DNA of 64,000 bases from Salinisphaera orenii subsp. orenii MK-B5 (lineage in GTDB: Bacteria > Pseudomonadota > Gammaproteobacteria > Nevskiales > Salinisphaeraceae), in NCBI RefSeq assembly GCF_003788635.1, contig NZ_AYKH01000012.1, positions 272,920-336,919 of the forward strand, read 5' to 3'. Shown one piece after another: positions 9,161 through 19,948 of the stretch; position 1 is the first letter of the stretch, and every line of letters begins with the position of its first letter. The notes below the pieces were generated by a model. It searched no databases. It saw nothing but the letters and a program-made list of their open reading frames with translations, and was not told where the DNA came from. The translations under genes were made by a program, and so were the position numbers.

Positions 9161-10336
9161 ATGAGTCGCTACTTGTTCACGTCGGAATCCGTCACCGGCG
9201 GTCATCCCGACAAACTGTCCGACCAGGTGTCGGATGCGATTCTCGACGCCTACCTCGAGCAGGACCCGACCGCCAAGGTCGCCTGCGAGACAGCCTGCAA
9301 GACCGGCTTCGTCATGGTCTTCGGCGAGATCAAGACCGACGAGAGCAAGAAGGTCAACGTACCGGTCGAGAAGATCGTGCGCGATACCGTGCGCGACATC
9401 GGCTACACGGACTCGGACATGGGGTTTGACGCCGACACCTGTGCGGTCATGAATGTCCTCGGCGAGCAGTCGGCGGACATCAACCAGGGCGTCGACCGCG
9501 GCGACCCCAAGGAACAGGGCGCCGGCGACCAGGGCCTGATGTTCGGCTACGCCTGTGACGAGACGGACGTGCTCATGCCCGCCCCGATCACCTATGCCCA
9601 CCGGCTGGTGCGCAAGCAGGCCGAGCTGATGAAGTCCGGCAAGCTGGACTGGCTGCGCCCGGACGCCAAATCCCAGGTGACCTTCGAGTACGAGAACGGC
9701 AAGCCGGCCGCGATCAACGCCGTCGTGCTGTCGACCCAGCACGATCCCGAGATCAGCCAGGCGGACCTCAAGGACGCCGTTCAGGAAGAGATCATCAAGC
9801 CGGTGATCGGCGACTGGCTGACCGACAACCCGACGGTCCACATCAACCCGACCGGCAAGTTCGAAGTCGGCGGCCCGCTGGGCGATGCCGGTCTGACCGG
9901 CCGCAAGATCATCGTCGACACCTATGGCGGCATGGCCCGTCACGGCGGCGGTGCCTTCTCCGGCAAGGACCCGTCCAAGGTCGACCGTTCCGCGGCCTAC
10001 GCCGCGCGCTACGTCGCCAAGAACGTGGTCGCCGCGGGCCTGGCCTCGAAGTGCGAAGTCGCGCTGTCGTACGCCATCGGCGTGGCCGAGCCGACCTCGA
10101 TCTGGGTCGAGACCTTCGGTACCGGCAAGGTCGACGACGAGAAGCTCACCAAGCTCATCCGCGATCACTTCGATCTGCGCCCCTACGGCATCCTGACGAT
10201 GCTCGAGCTGCAGCGTGCGATCTACTACCCGACCGCCGCCTACGGGCACTTCGGTCGCGAGGACGTCGACCTGCCCTGGGAGCGCACCGACAAGGCCGAG
10301 GCGCTGGCCAAGGACGCCGGCCTGCAGGCGGCCTGA
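9161..10336 (+). CDS. metK: S-adenosylmethionine synthetase, 391 aa
   Basis: Makes S-adenosylmethionine from ATP and methionine in the cytoplasm. Seen: GHPDKLSDQ near residue 15 with the catalytic His, [10 protein letters not shown], and the Gly/Lys-rich phosphate loop [15 protein letters not shown] near residue 265. Length matches E. coli MetK (384 aa). I start at ATG 9161 because AGGGAG is 10 nt upstream; the frame runs further upstream, but only through the TetR remnant. ahcY follows after 94 bp on the same strand, then metF, so the three form a methyl-cycle block. Confidence 0.97.
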   Translation: MSRYLFTSESVTGGHPDKLSDQVSDAILDAYLEQDPTAKVACETACKTGFVMVFGEIKTDESKKVNVPVEKIVRDTVRDIGYTDSDMGFDADTCAVMNVLGEQSADINQGVDRGDPKEQGAGDQGLMFGYACDETDVLMPAPITYAHRLVRKQAELMKSGKLDWLRPDAKSQVTFEYENGKPAAINAVVLSTQHDPEISQADLKDAVQEEIIKPVIGDWLTDNPTVHINPTGKFEVGGPLGDAGLTGRKIIVDTYGGMARHGGGAFSGKDPSKVDRSAAYAARYVAKNVVAAGLASKCEVALSYAIGVAEPTSIWVETFGTGKVDDEKLTKLIRDHFDLRPYGILTMLELQRAIYYPTAAYGHFGREDVDLPWERTDKAEALAKDAGLQAA

Positions 10337-10430
10337 AGCGCCGCCCTATCCCAGCCGCCGGTAGCCGGCGGGCCTGTCGGCCCGTCGCGCACCGCGGCCG
10401 CTTTCCGATTTCACCAGGAGACAGACCAAC

Positions 10431-11852
<1,422 letters not shown>

Positions 11853-11895
11853 GGCGGGCAGCCGGCCGCTTTCGGCCGACATTCGGCACGCGAAA

Positions 11896-11925
11896 CCGGC
11901 CCGCCACGTGCGGGCCGGCTTTTAT
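11896..11925 (+). terminator. Intrinsic terminator after ahcY
   Basis: Nine-bp perfect stem CCGGCCCGC / GCGGGCCGG with a 5-nt loop, followed by CTTTTAT. It sits between ahcY and metF, so metF is probably expressed from its own start or by read-through. Confidence 0.85.
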
Positions 11926-11970
11926 GCACTGTCTTCGCGTTCACTCGGTTCAACGCTTCGGTACACGCTT

Positions 11971-12849
11971 ATGACGAACGCATCCCAGAGTTCCTACAGC
12001 ATCGAATTCTTTCCGCCCAAGGGCCCGAAGGGCGAGGCCCGGCTCGACGACGCCCGGGCCCGGCTCGCCGAACTCGGCCCGGCCTTCTTCTCGGTGACCT
12101 TCGGCGCCGGCGGCACCACGCGCTCGGGCACCCTCAAGACGGTCAAGCGCTGCATGGAGACCACCGGTATCCCGGCGGCCCCCCATCTGTCCTGCGTCGA
12201 GGGCACGCGCGAGAGCATCGGCGAGTTCCTCGACAACTACAAGGCGGCGGGGGTGGATCGCATCGTCGCCCTGCGCGGTGACCTGCCCGAGGGCATGGAC
12301 CGGCCCGCCGGCGAATTCGCCTACGCCAACGAACTGGTCGAGTTCATCCGCGAGCGCCACGGCGACGACTTTCACATCGAAGTCGGCTGCTATCCGGAAT
12401 ATCATCCGCAGGCGCCCTCGCCGGCCGCCGACGTCGACAACTTCGTGCGCAAGGTCAAGGCCGGCGCCGATTCGGCGATGACCCAGTATTTCTACAACGC
12501 CGACGCCTACTTCAACTTCTGCGACGAAGCCGCAGCCAAGGGCGTCGACATCCCGATCGTGCCGGGCATCATGCCGATCACCAACTTCGAGCAGGTCTCG
12601 CGCTTTTCGGCCATGTGCGGCGCCGACATTCCGCGCTGGATCCGTCAGAAGATGGAATCCTACGGCGACGATCTGGAATCGGTGCAGGCCTTCGGCCAGG
12701 ATCTGGTCGCGCGCCTGTGCGAACGTCTACTCGCCGGCGGCGCGCCCGGTCTGCATTTCTACAGCCTCAACAAGGCCGACCCGACCTGCTGGCTCTGGCG
12801 CGAACTGGGGCTGCCCACCCAGGACACCGCGAGCGCGGCCAACGGCTGA
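11971..12849 (+). CDS. metF: Methylenetetrahydrofolate reductase, 292 aa
   Basis: FAD enzyme that reduces 5,10-methylene-THF to 5-methyl-THF for methionine synthesis, completing the cycle with MetK and AhcY. The N-terminal SIEFFPPK, the SVTFGAGGTTR segment and the ALRGD strand are family signatures, and length fits (E. coli 296 aa). I chose ATG 11971 because it lies after the ahcY terminator and directly before SIEFFPP; no strong Shine-Dalgarno is visible, so initiation may be inefficient. A bidirectional terminator follows 40 bp downstream. Confidence 0.95.
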   Translation: MTNASQSSYSIEFFPPKGPKGEARLDDARARLAELGPAFFSVTFGAGGTTRSGTLKTVKRCMETTGIPAAPHLSCVEGTRESIGEFLDNYKAAGVDRIVALRGDLPEGMDRPAGEFAYANELVEFIRERHGDDFHIEVGCYPEYHPQAPSPAADVDNFVRKVKAGADSAMTQYFYNADAYFNFCDEAAAKGVDIPIVPGIMPITNFEQVSRFSAMCGADIPRWIRQKMESYGDDLESVQAFGQDLVARLCERLLAGGAPGLHFYSLNKADPTCWLWRELGLPTQDTASAANG

Positions 12850-12889
12850 CAACCGCCGGACGCAGCGCGCATCGGGTGGAGTACCCGTC

Positions 12890-12917
12890 AGGCCGACGAT
12901 TCATCGTCGGCCTTTTT
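12890..12917. terminator. Terminator between metF and the MarR gene
   Basis: Eleven-bp perfect stem AGGCCGACGAT / ATCGTCGGCCT with a 2-nt loop and TTTTT on the plus side. It ends metF. The MarR gene converges from the other side, for which the stem lacks a good T-run. Confidence 0.85.
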
Positions 12918-12933
12918 CGTGGGGACAGCCGCT

Positions 12934-13431
12934 TCAGAGCTCGTTGAACATGTCCCGCATGGCGTCGTTGTACTTCGCCGTGAGCCGCGCGAACTCGCGG
13001 CGATCGGCCTCGCTCCAGTCACGAAACGCGCTCTCCACGCGATCGAGCCGACGCTGGCGGGTGCGGTTCGCGGCCTCTCGGCCCGCCTCGGTGATGGTGA
13101 CGAAACCACCGCGGCGGTCGTCCGGATTGTCCAGCTTGTCGACGAAACCGGCCTGCTTCATGGCCGCGACCTGACGCGTGACCGTCGAGGCGTCGAGATT
13201 GACCTGGGCGGCGAGCGTGCCCACCGACTGGCGGTCCTCCCGCTCGAGCAGGATCAACAGAAGATAATGGGCCCGCTCGAGGCCGAAATCGAAGCGGCGA
13301 CGTGCGGCCTCGAGCCGACGCACCAGGAAGGCGAGCTCGAATTCGAGCGCCTGAACGGAGGGACAGGTGGTCGGCAGGTGATGGCTTTGCGGTTTGTCCT
13401 GCGCCGGCGTGCTGCGAGTCATGGGTGTCAT
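12934..13431 (-). CDS. MarR-family transcriptional regulator, 165 aa
   Basis: Winged-helix dimeric regulator. The middle has LLILLERED, then TLAAQVNLDASTVTRQVAAM, the DNA-binding helices, followed by the wing with DDRRGGFVTITEAG, all typical of MarR. Two starts are possible (13431 or 13422); GAGTGG sits 9 nt before the second. It is divergent from the D-2-hydroxyacid dehydrogenase gene across 198 bp, the usual arrangement for a MarR protein that controls itself and its neighbour; that target is inferred. The ligand cannot be read from the sequence. Confidence 0.88.
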   Translation of the reverse strand: MTPMTRSTPAQDKPQSHHLPTTCPSVQALEFELAFLVRRLEAARRRFDFGLERAHYLLLILLEREDRQSVGTLAAQVNLDASTVTRQVAAMKQAGFVDKLDNPDDRRGGFVTITEAGREAANRTRQRRLDRVESAFRDWSEADRREFARLTAKYNDAMRDMFNEL

Positions 13432-13629
13432 CCACTCGGGTTCGGTTGAGTTTCGAAAACGGATCCCGTTGTTCCACAGATATCTGCAGGATACACGAAT
13501 GACTGGCGATGTAACCCCTTCGCGTCCCCCTCGTCATTCGGACGCCGCAGCAGCCGAAAGGTTCACCCACGGTATCGGCACTGCGGGCGCTCGGTTAACC
13601 TTGCGCATTATATCGCCATTGCGGGAGAA

Positions 13630-14586
13630 ATGATGCGCGGCTGCTTTCTCGATGCCGGCTCCATGGGCGACGCCCTGGACTGGACGGCTCTGACCGATAC
13701 GCTCGACGACTGGACCTGGCATCACAACACCGAGCCCGCGGAGGTCGGCGAGCGCCTGCGCGGCGTGGACGTCGCCGTCACCAACAAGGTGGTGCTGGAT
13801 GCCGGAACCATCGCCGCTGCGGACGCCCTCAAGCTCATCTGCGTGGCCGCGACGGGCGTCAACAACGTCGATCTGCAGGCCGCCGCCGATCACGGGATCC
13901 CGGTACTCAACGTCTCGGGCTACGGCACCCCCGCGGTTTCCCAGCACGTGCTCGCCCTGATGCTCGGCCACGCCACCCGCTGGGCCGCCTACGATGCCGC
14001 AGTGAAGCGCGGCGCCTGGGCCCAGAGCGAATTCTTCTGCTTCCTCGACTATCCCATCGAGGAACTCGACGGCCAGACGCTCGGCATCGTCGGCCACGGC
14101 GAACTCGGCGGCGCCGTGGCCCGGCTGGCCGAAGCCTTCGGCATGACCGTGCTCGTATCCGAACGGCCGGGTGCCGACGACGTTCGCCCCGGTCGCGTCG
14201 CCTTCGACGACGTGCTCACGCGCGCCGATTTCATCAGCCTGCACTGCCCGCTGACCCCCGAGACCGAGCATCTGATCGACGCCGCGGCACTGGCGCGGAT
14301 GAAATCCAACGCGTTCCTGATCAACACCGCCCGCGGCGGGATCGTGGACGCCAGCGCGCTGATCGCGGCCCTGCGCGAAGGCCGGATCGCGGGCGCGGCG
14401 CTGGATGTCCTCGACCAAGAACCGCCGCCGGCGGATCATCCCCTGCTCGATCCGAGCATCCCGAACCTGGTGGTCACGCCGCACAGCGCCTGGGCCAGCC
14501 GCGGCGCGCGCCAGCGCCTGCTGAACCAGATCGCGGCCAACGTGCGGGCATTCCGGGCGGGCGACACCGACCACCGGGTGAACTAG
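13630..14586 (+). CDS. D-2-hydroxyacid dehydrogenase (glycerate dehydrogenase/hydroxypyruvate reductase-like), 318 aa
   Basis: NAD(P)-dependent reductase of 2-ketoacids. It shows the family architecture: ATGVNNVDLQAA in the substrate domain, the nucleotide-binding GIVGHGELGGAVA, HCPLTPETEHLID, NTARGGIVD with the catalytic Arg, the Glu in LDVLDQEPP, and the catalytic His in VTPHSAWAS. These motifs resemble HprA-type glycerate dehydrogenase, but substrate cannot be fixed. GGGAG precedes two adjacent ATG codons (13630 and 13633). Its end overlaps the end of the convergent DUF938 gene by 4 bp. Confidence 0.88.
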   Translation: MMRGCFLDAGSMGDALDWTALTDTLDDWTWHHNTEPAEVGERLRGVDVAVTNKVVLDAGTIAAADALKLICVAATGVNNVDLQAAADHGIPVLNVSGYGTPAVSQHVLALMLGHATRWAAYDAAVKRGAWAQSEFFCFLDYPIEELDGQTLGIVGHGELGGAVARLAEAFGMTVLVSERPGADDVRPGRVAFDDVLTRADFISLHCPLTPETEHLIDAAALARMKSNAFLINTARGGIVDASALIAALREGRIAGAALDVLDQEPPPADHPLLDPSIPNLVVTPHSAWASRGARQRLLNQIAANVRAFRAGDTDHRVN

Positions 14587-15185
14587 CGCGAACGACGACG
14601 CCAGATCACCAGCCGATTGTTCGCCGGCATCGGCCGGACGTCGGCCGGGTCGAGCCCGTGCCGCCCCGCCAGCGCGTCCAAATCGTCCAGGCGCCGCAGC
14701 CCCATGGCGGGGTCGCGGGCGCGCAGGGCCGCGTCGAAACGGGCATTGCTCTCGGTCAGGGCCGCCTCGGGCTCGATGAACGGCCCATAGAGACACAGCA
14801 GCCCGGCCGCGTTCAGACACGCCCCGGCGCCGGCGAACAGCGCGCCGACGGCGTCCCAATCCATGATGTGGGCGACGTTGGCGCCGAACACCGCGTCGAA
14901 GCGCGCGGCCGGCCACGCCCCCCGGACATCGAGCGCCAGCGGCGCCGGCAGCCGCGTCATGTCGGCTTCGACCAGCGCCGCGACCAGCCGCCGATGATGC
15001 GCCGGGGCCTCGCTCGTCTGCCAGATGACCTGCGGCAGGCGGTGGATCGCCTCGAAGGCATGCGTGCCATCGCCCGCGCCCACTTCGAGCACCCGGCGCG
15101 CATCGACCAGCCACGGCGCCAGCGCGTCGAAGATCGGCTGCTTGTTGCGCTCGGCCGCGCTGTCGTCGCCGATGCGCGTGCTCAT
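14583..15185 (-). CDS. DUF938 family SAM-dependent methyltransferase-like protein, 200 aa
   Basis: The N-terminus AERNKQPI followed by VLEVGAGDGTHA is the DUF938 signature; VGAGDGT is a class I SAM-binding loop. Also seen are the YGPF and SNARFDAALRARDPAMGLR segments conserved in the family. The substrate is not known to me. Its ATG overlaps the TGA of the upstream O-methyltransferase (ATGA), so the two are translationally coupled. The 3' end overlaps the convergent dehydrogenase gene by 4 bp. Confidence 0.88.
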   Translation of the reverse strand: MSTRIGDDSAAERNKQPIFDALAPWLVDARRVLEVGAGDGTHAFEAIHRLPQVIWQTSEAPAHHRRLVAALVEADMTRLPAPLALDVRGAWPAARFDAVFGANVAHIMDWDAVGALFAGAGACLNAAGLLCLYGPFIEPEAALTESNARFDAALRARDPAMGLRRLDDLDALAGRHGLDPADVRPMPANNRLVIWRRRSR

Positions 15186-15826
15186 CGCTTGCGCGCCAGG
15201 GTCAGGCCGTCACCGATCGGCACGAGGCTGAGATCCACGCGCTCGTCGTCGCGCAGCCGCCGGTTGAACGCGCGAATGGCCTCGGTGTCCGCGCTCGCGT
15301 CGTCGGGATCGATCACCCGGCCGTGCCAGAGCGTGTTGTCGGCGATCACCAGCCCGCCCGGGGCGAGCAGCGCCAGCGCGCGCTCGTAATAGTCCAGATA
15401 GCCGGTCTTGTCGGCATCGATGAACACGAAGTCGTGGCGGCCGGCCATGCCCGCGGCGATCTCGGCGTCGAGCGTGGCCATCGCCGGGCCGATACGCAGG
15501 TCGATACGGTCGGCCACGCCCGCCCGCGCCCAGTCCGCTCGGGCGCGCTGGGTGATCTCGGCGTCGCTGTCACAGGCGATCAGACAGCCGTCGGGCGGCA
15601 GCGCCTCGGCGATCCAGAGGCTCGAGTAGCCCGCGAACACGCCGATCTCGATGCCGCGACGGGCGCCCATCAGCCGCAGCAGCAGCGCGATCAGCTGCCC
15701 CTGCTCGGGATCGATCTGCAGGCCGGCGTCGTCGCGGCTGGCGGTCACACGCCGGTTGTCGGCCATGACCGCGGTCTCGCGACTGCTGATATGGCGAAGA
15801 TAGGTGACCAGCTCCGCGTCGTACAT
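15182..15826 (-). CDS. O-methyltransferase family 3 protein (class I SAM-dependent), 214 aa
   Basis: Catechol-O-methyltransferase-like fold: GIEIGVFAGYSSLWIAEALP is the SAM-binding segment, DFVFIDADKTGYLDYYE and LVIADNTLWHGRV carry the metal-binding Asp/Asn of the family, and the C-terminal LVPIGDGLTLARKR is typical. I chose ATG 15826 with AGGTG just upstream; the frame runs further but has no homology there. It is first in a two-gene unit with the DUF938 methyltransferase and divergent from the cpdA-like gene. The acceptor is unknown. Confidence 0.88.
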   Translation of the reverse strand: MYDAELVTYLRHISSRETAVMADNRRVTASRDDAGLQIDPEQGQLIALLLRLMGARRGIEIGVFAGYSSLWIAEALPPDGCLIACDSDAEITQRARADWARAGVADRIDLRIGPAMATLDAEIAAGMAGRHDFVFIDADKTGYLDYYERALALLAPGGLVIADNTLWHGRVIDPDDASADTEAIRAFNRRLRDDERVDLSLVPIGDGLTLARKR

Positions 15827-15915
15827 GACACACCTCGCTCTCGGGGGCCGAAACCAGGGCTGCGTCGGCCGAACCGTGGCAGCATACCGCCGTCCTCCGT
15901 CGGCACGAAATCGCC

Positions 15916-16683
15916 ATGGCCGCGCTCGAGATTCTGCACCTGACCGATCCCCATCTGCTGGCGGCAGCGCACGCGCGGCTGCACGGCTGGCAGGTCGAGA
16001 CGAGCTTCGGCGCGGTGCTGGCCGACGCCCTCCGCCGTTACCCGAACTGCGCCGCCCTTGTCCTGGGCGGCGATCTGGTCGACGACGAGAGCGTGGCCGG
16101 CTATCAGCGTCTCGACGCACGCCTGCGCGCACTCGGCCGACCGGTGCTGGCGATGGCCGGCAACCATGACGACCCGGCGCGCATGCAGCGACATCTCGCC
16201 GCGGCCACCGTGCACGGCGTGCTGGATATCGGCGACTGGCGGTTGGTCGCCCTGGACAGTCACCAGCCGGGCACCGCGTCCGGGCACCTCGGCGAACGAC
16301 GGATCGAAGCACTGGCGCAGACGCTCGGCGCCTGCCCCCACCGCCCGACGCTCGTGTTCGTTCATCACCCGCCGGCTGCGGTCGGCAGTGCCTGGGTCGA
16401 CGCCATCGGCCTGGACGACGGCGCGGCCCTGCGGACTTGCCTGGCCGCGCAGCCGCAGGTTCGGGCCGTGGTCTGTGGGCACGCCCATCAGGACGCGCGT
16501 ATCGATTGCGGCGGTTTCGATTGCCTCGTCACACCCTCGACCATGCGCCAGTTCCTGCCGGGAGCGACGGATTTCGGTCTCGATCCGAAGCGCGGGCCCG
16601 GCTATCGCTGTATCGAGCTGGACGACCACGGCCGCTGGTGCACCCGCGTCCACCGGGTCGCGGTCGCGGACGCCTGTGGATAA
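15916..16683 (+). CDS. cpdA: CpdA-type metallophosphoesterase (cAMP phosphodiesterase-like), 255 aa
   Basis: Class III cyclic-nucleotide phosphodiesterase fold. All metal-binding blocks are present in order: TDPHL (D11, H13), GGDLVDD (51-57), GNHDD (82-86), HHP (150-152) and GHAHQD (188-193). This set matches E. coli CpdA, which hydrolyses 3',5'-cAMP, so activity on cAMP is likely but inferred. The last codons and stop coincide with a consensus DnaA box (16675-16683), the first of a cluster running downstream. Confidence 0.85.
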   Translation: MAALEILHLTDPHLLAAAHARLHGWQVETSFGAVLADALRRYPNCAALVLGGDLVDDESVAGYQRLDARLRALGRPVLAMAGNHDDPARMQRHLAAATVHGVLDIGDWRLVALDSHQPGTASGHLGERRIEALAQTLGACPHRPTLVFVHHPPAAVGSAWVDAIGLDDGAALRTCLAAQPQVRAVVCGHAHQDARIDCGGFDCLVTPSTMRQFLPGATDFGLDPKRGPGYRCIELDDHGRWCTRVHRVAVADACG

Positions 16684-17152
16684 ATCCGGGGATAGTTTGT
16701 GCGTCCGCTCGTGACGCCCAGCGTCAGTTCGGCCTAAATATCTCGGGACGTCCCGCCTTCCAACCATTAATTGTTTATTTTCAGAATCCTACGAGATGAC
16801 AAAAAAAGGCAGTCGTGTGCTTAACAAAGCCTCTGTTCAGCGACAACCCCGTTGACATTGTGCATAACCGCTGGGCCGCTAAAGACACTCGTTGAGCTAT
16901 ACGCGCTAACCGCTTGAGCGCAAACGCTAAACGAAGAGAATTCACAAAACCTGTGGATAACTCTGTGGAAACGCGTCGAACGAAGCGCGTCATCGGGCAT
17001 GTGATCAGGGATTTGCGCAAACCGGCGATTTTGTAACCAGTCCGACACACCGATTTAAAATCAGAAGTTTATCCAATAATCGAGGGTGCGATATCGAGAA
17101 CCGGAAAAAATCCGCGACCGATCGCCATCGCCCGGACGTGCATTGTGCATAA
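16675..17152. other. AT-rich region with a cluster of DnaA boxes (origin-like or DnaA-titration site)
   Basis: This fills the 507 bp gap between cpdA and thiD, in which I see no gene. All of the following read in the TGTG orientation on the plus strand. TGTGGATAA, the perfect DnaA box, occurs at 16675-16683 and 16952-16960. TGTGCATAA, a one-base variant, occurs at 16859-16867 and 17144-17152. TGTGCTTAA is a weaker copy at 16816-16824. A TTATCCAAT (7/9, opposite orientation) lies at 17069-17077. The stretch 16760-16810 is A/T-rich (TTAATTGTTTATTTT, then a run of A) and could serve as an unwinding element. No dnaA, dnaN, mnmG or parAB gene is in the window. Confidence 0.6.
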
Positions 17153-17190
17153 CGTCCGGAAAACGGCCGCCCGGTGTTAGACTCGCGGCC

Positions 17191-17964
17191 ATGACGCGCC
17201 CCAATATCCTGGTCATCGCAGGTCACGACCCGAGCGGCGGTGCCGGCATCCAGGCCGACATCGAATCCGCGGCCGCCAATGGTGCCCACGCCGCCACCGT
17301 GGTCACGCTACTGACCTGTCAGGACACCACCAACGTGTACGGCGTGTCGCCGGTCGAGATCGGTTTCTTCCGCCGCTGTCTGGATACCGCGATCGCCGAC
17401 ATGTCGTTCGGCGCGATCAAGATCGGGGTGGTTGCGGACGTCGCGCAGGTCGCGGCCATCGCCGAACTCGTGCAGGCGCGTCCCGACATTCCGCTGGTGG
17501 TCGATCCGGTGCTGCGCGCGGCCGGCGGCGGCACACTCGCCGGCGATGCGGTCGGCCAGGCGTTGCGCGATCAGCTGTTCGCCCATGCCACGGTGATCAC
17601 CCCCAACGCCGCCGAGGCACGGCTGCTCTGCGACGGCGAATCCGAGCTGGCGCGCTGCGGCGAGCGCCTGTCGCGCCCCGGCGGCCATGCGCTGATCACC
17701 GGCGGCGACGAAGACGGCGCGGCTGTGGTCAACCGCGGATTCGTCGCCGGGCGCCTGGCCCACACCTACGAGTGGCCGCGCGTGCCGGGCGTCTTTCACG
17801 GCTCGGGCTGCACGCTCGCCAGCGCGATCGCGGCGCGCCTGGCCTGCGGTGACGCCACCGAGCGCGCGCTCGCCCAGGCCCAGGACTACACCTGGCGTGC
17901 GATCGAACACGGCTTCGCCGCCGGCCGCGGCCAGCGGATACCGGATCGCCGACCCCTGCCATGA
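17191..17964 (+). CDS. thiD: Hydroxymethylpyrimidine/phosphomethylpyrimidine kinase, 257 aa
   Basis: Phosphorylates HMP twice to HMP-PP for thiamine synthesis. The ribokinase-fold signatures [14 protein letters not shown] near the N-terminus, [15 protein letters not shown] and [13 protein letters not shown] near residue 210 (the anion hole and catalytic Cys/Gly loop) are all present. I chose ATG 17191, directly before the conserved [10 protein letters not shown] looked for a TPP riboswitch upstream and did not find its core. Its stop overlaps the thiE start (ATGA). Confidence 0.93.
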   Translation: MTRPNILVIAGHDPSGGAGIQADIESAAANGAHAATVVTLLTCQDTTNVYGVSPVEIGFFRRCLDTAIADMSFGAIKIGVVADVAQVAAIAELVQARPDIPLVVDPVLRAAGGGTLAGDAVGQALRDQLFAHATVITPNAAEARLLCDGESELARCGERLSRPGGHALITGGDEDGAAVVNRGFVAGRLAHTYEWPRVPGVFHGSGCTLASAIAARLACGDATERALAQAQDYTWRAIEHGFAAGRGQRIPDRRPLP

Positions 17965-18620
17965 GCGCGCCGCACGGTGTCTATGCCATCTACGACCGCA
18001 CCACCCTGGCCGACGACGCGCTCGATCGGGTCGACGCCGTGCTCGCCCACGGCGCCCGGTGGCTGCAGTATCGCGACAAGCGGCCACAGGCACCGGACAA
18101 GGCGCTGATCGCCGCCCTGGCCGCGCGTACGCGCGCGCACGACGCGCGCCTGATCATCAACGACGACTGGCGGCTGGCCGCGGCCTGCGGTGCCGACGGC
18201 GTTCATCTCGGCCAGAGCGACGGCAGCATCGCCGCCGCCCGCGCGGGCCTCGGCCCGGAGGCGATCATCGGCGTGAGCTGCTCGGGCGAGCTCGAGCGCG
18301 CGCGGCGGGGCGTCGCCGAAGGCGCGAGCTATGTCAGCTTCGGCCGTTTCTTCGCATCGCGGACCAAGCCCGACGCGCCGCCGGCCGATCCGGCCGTGCT
18401 CGGCGCTGCGCGCGCGCTCGGCGTGCCGGTGGTCGCCATCGGCGGCATCGACGCCCACAATGCGCCACGTCTGATCGCGGCCGGCGCGGATCTCGTCGCC
18501 GTCGCCGGCGCCCTGTTCGCGGCCGCCGACAGCGCCGCGGCCACGCGCGAGCTGGCCGCCGCCGTGGCCGCGGCCCGACGATCTTCGGATATTCATCTGC
18601 TTCAGGAGTCTCGATCATGA
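17961..18620 (+). CDS. thiE: Thiamine-phosphate synthase, 219 aa
   Basis: Joins HMP-PP with thiazole phosphate to give thiamine phosphate. TIM-barrel features seen: [13 protein letters not shown] (pyrophosphate contact), [23 protein letters not shown] and [12 protein letters not shown] near the C-terminus. It overlaps thiD by 4 bp and hemL by 4 bp, so the three are translationally coupled. The thiazole branch (thiG, thiS) and thiC are not in the window. Confidence 0.93.
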   Translation: MSAPHGVYAIYDRTTLADDALDRVDAVLAHGARWLQYRDKRPQAPDKALIAALAARTRAHDARLIINDDWRLAAACGADGVHLGQSDGSIAAARAGLGPEAIIGVSCSGELERARRGVAEGASYVSFGRFFASRTKPDAPPADPAVLGAARALGVPVVAIGGIDAHNAPRLIAAGADLVAVAGALFAAADSAAATRELAAAVAAARRSSDIHLLQESRS

Positions 18621-19933
18621 GCGAACCCGCAGCCCGTCCCGGCCCGCGCTCGGCGGCCCTGTTCGAGCGCGCACGGCGCTTCACCCCCGGCGGCGTCAAC
18701 TCGCCGGCGCGCACCTTCGACGGGGTCGGCGGCGGCGCCCCGGCCTTCATCGATCGTGCCAGCGGCGCGCGCATCCACGACGTCGACGGCAACGCCTATG
18801 TCGACTACGTCGGTTCGTTCGGGCCCATGATCCTCGGCCACGCCGACCCGGCGGTGATCGAGGCGGTCCAGAAGCAAGCGGCCAAGGGCCTGTCCTTCGG
18901 CGCGCCCACCGGGCTGGAGGTCGAACTCGCCGAGCTGATCTGCGACATGGTCGACTCGATCGAGTCGGTGCGCATGGTCAACTCCGGCACCGAGGCGGCG
19001 ATGACCGCCATCCGGCTAGCGCGGGGCCATACCGGCCGCAACAAGATCCTCAAGTTCGCGGGCAACTACCACGGCCACGTCGACGCCCTGCTGGTCAACG
19101 CCGGCTCGGGCGCCCTCACCCTCGGCATTCCGGGCTCCCCGGGCGTGCCGCAGTCGGTGGTCGACGACACACTGGTGGCGACCTACAACGACCTGGACTC
19201 GGTGGCCGAGGCCTTCGCCGCCCACGGCGACGAGATCGCGGCCGTCATGGTCGAACCGGTGGCGGGCAACATGAACTGCGTGCCGCCGGTCGAGGGCTTT
19301 CTCGAGGGCCTGCGCGCGCTCTGCGACGACCACGGGGCGCTGTTGGTCTTCGATGAGGTGATGACGGGCTTCCGGGTGCACCCGGCCTGCGCCCAGGCCC
19401 ACTTCGGCGTGACCCCCGACGTGACCGCGCTCGGCAAGATCGTGGGCGGCGGCATGCCGGTCGGTGCGGTCGGCGCCTCGCGCCGGGTGATGGAGACGCT
19501 GGCCCCGACCGGGCCGGTCTACCAGGCCGGCACGCTGTCCGGCCATCCGCTGGGCATGGCCGCCGGCATCGCCACGCTGAGCCAGATTCGCGGCGGCGCG
19601 GTGCACGCCGCGATCGAGCCCCGGCTGGACGCGCTCGTCTCGGGCCTCGAGGCGCGCGCCCGCCGCCACGGCGTGCCGCTGACCGTACAGCGGGCCGGCG
19701 CGATGTTCGGGCTGTTCTTCACCGACGCGTCGCGGGTGACCCGCTTCGACGAGGTCGCGGCCTGCGACGGCGCCGCCTTCCGGCGATTCTTCCACGCCAT
19801 GCTCGACCACGGGGTCTATCTCGCGCCGTCGCCGTTCGAGGCGGCCTTCATCTCCCGCGCCCACGACGAGGAGGCCATCGAGGAGACGCTGAACGCGGCG
19901 GACGCCGCGTTCGCCGCCGTCGCCCGCGGCTGA
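18617..19933 (+). CDS. hemL: Glutamate-1-semialdehyde 2,1-aminomutase, 438 aa
   Basis: PLP enzyme giving 5-aminolevulinate for heme synthesis. Signatures: [14 protein letters not shown] at the N-terminus, [39 protein letters not shown], and [13 protein letters not shown] carrying the PLP-binding Lys near residue 275. AGGAG lies before the ATG. The length (438) is close to the family norm of about 426. Coupling of hemL to thiE is common in gammaproteobacteria; here heme also feeds the oxidase cluster elsewhere in the window. Confidence 0.95.
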   Translation: MSEPAARPGPRSAALFERARRFTPGGVNSPARTFDGVGGGAPAFIDRASGARIHDVDGNAYVDYVGSFGPMILGHADPAVIEAVQKQAAKGLSFGAPTGLEVELAELICDMVDSIESVRMVNSGTEAAMTAIRLARGHTGRNKILKFAGNYHGHVDALLVNAGSGALTLGIPGSPGVPQSVVDDTLVATYNDLDSVAEAFAAHGDEIAAVMVEPVAGNMNCVPPVEGFLEGLRALCDDHGALLVFDEVMTGFRVHPACAQAHFGVTPDVTALGKIVGGGMPVGAVGASRRVMETLAPTGPVYQAGTLSGHPLGMAAGIATLSQIRGGAVHAAIEPRLDALVSGLEARARRHGVPLTVQRAGAMFGLFFTDASRVTRFDEVAACDGAAFRRFFHAMLDHGVYLAPSPFEAAFISRAHDEEAIEETLNAADAAFAAVARG

Positions 19934-19948
19934 TCGCCCACCGCGCGC

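Noticed and set aside
10337..10430. Possible SAH riboswitch between metK and ahcY
   Set aside because: There is a GC hairpin, but the conserved SAH aptamer core is not recognisable.
17041..17190. Possible TPP riboswitch upstream of thiD
   Set aside because: The CUGAGA and ACCUGAUCUGG-type core elements are missing.
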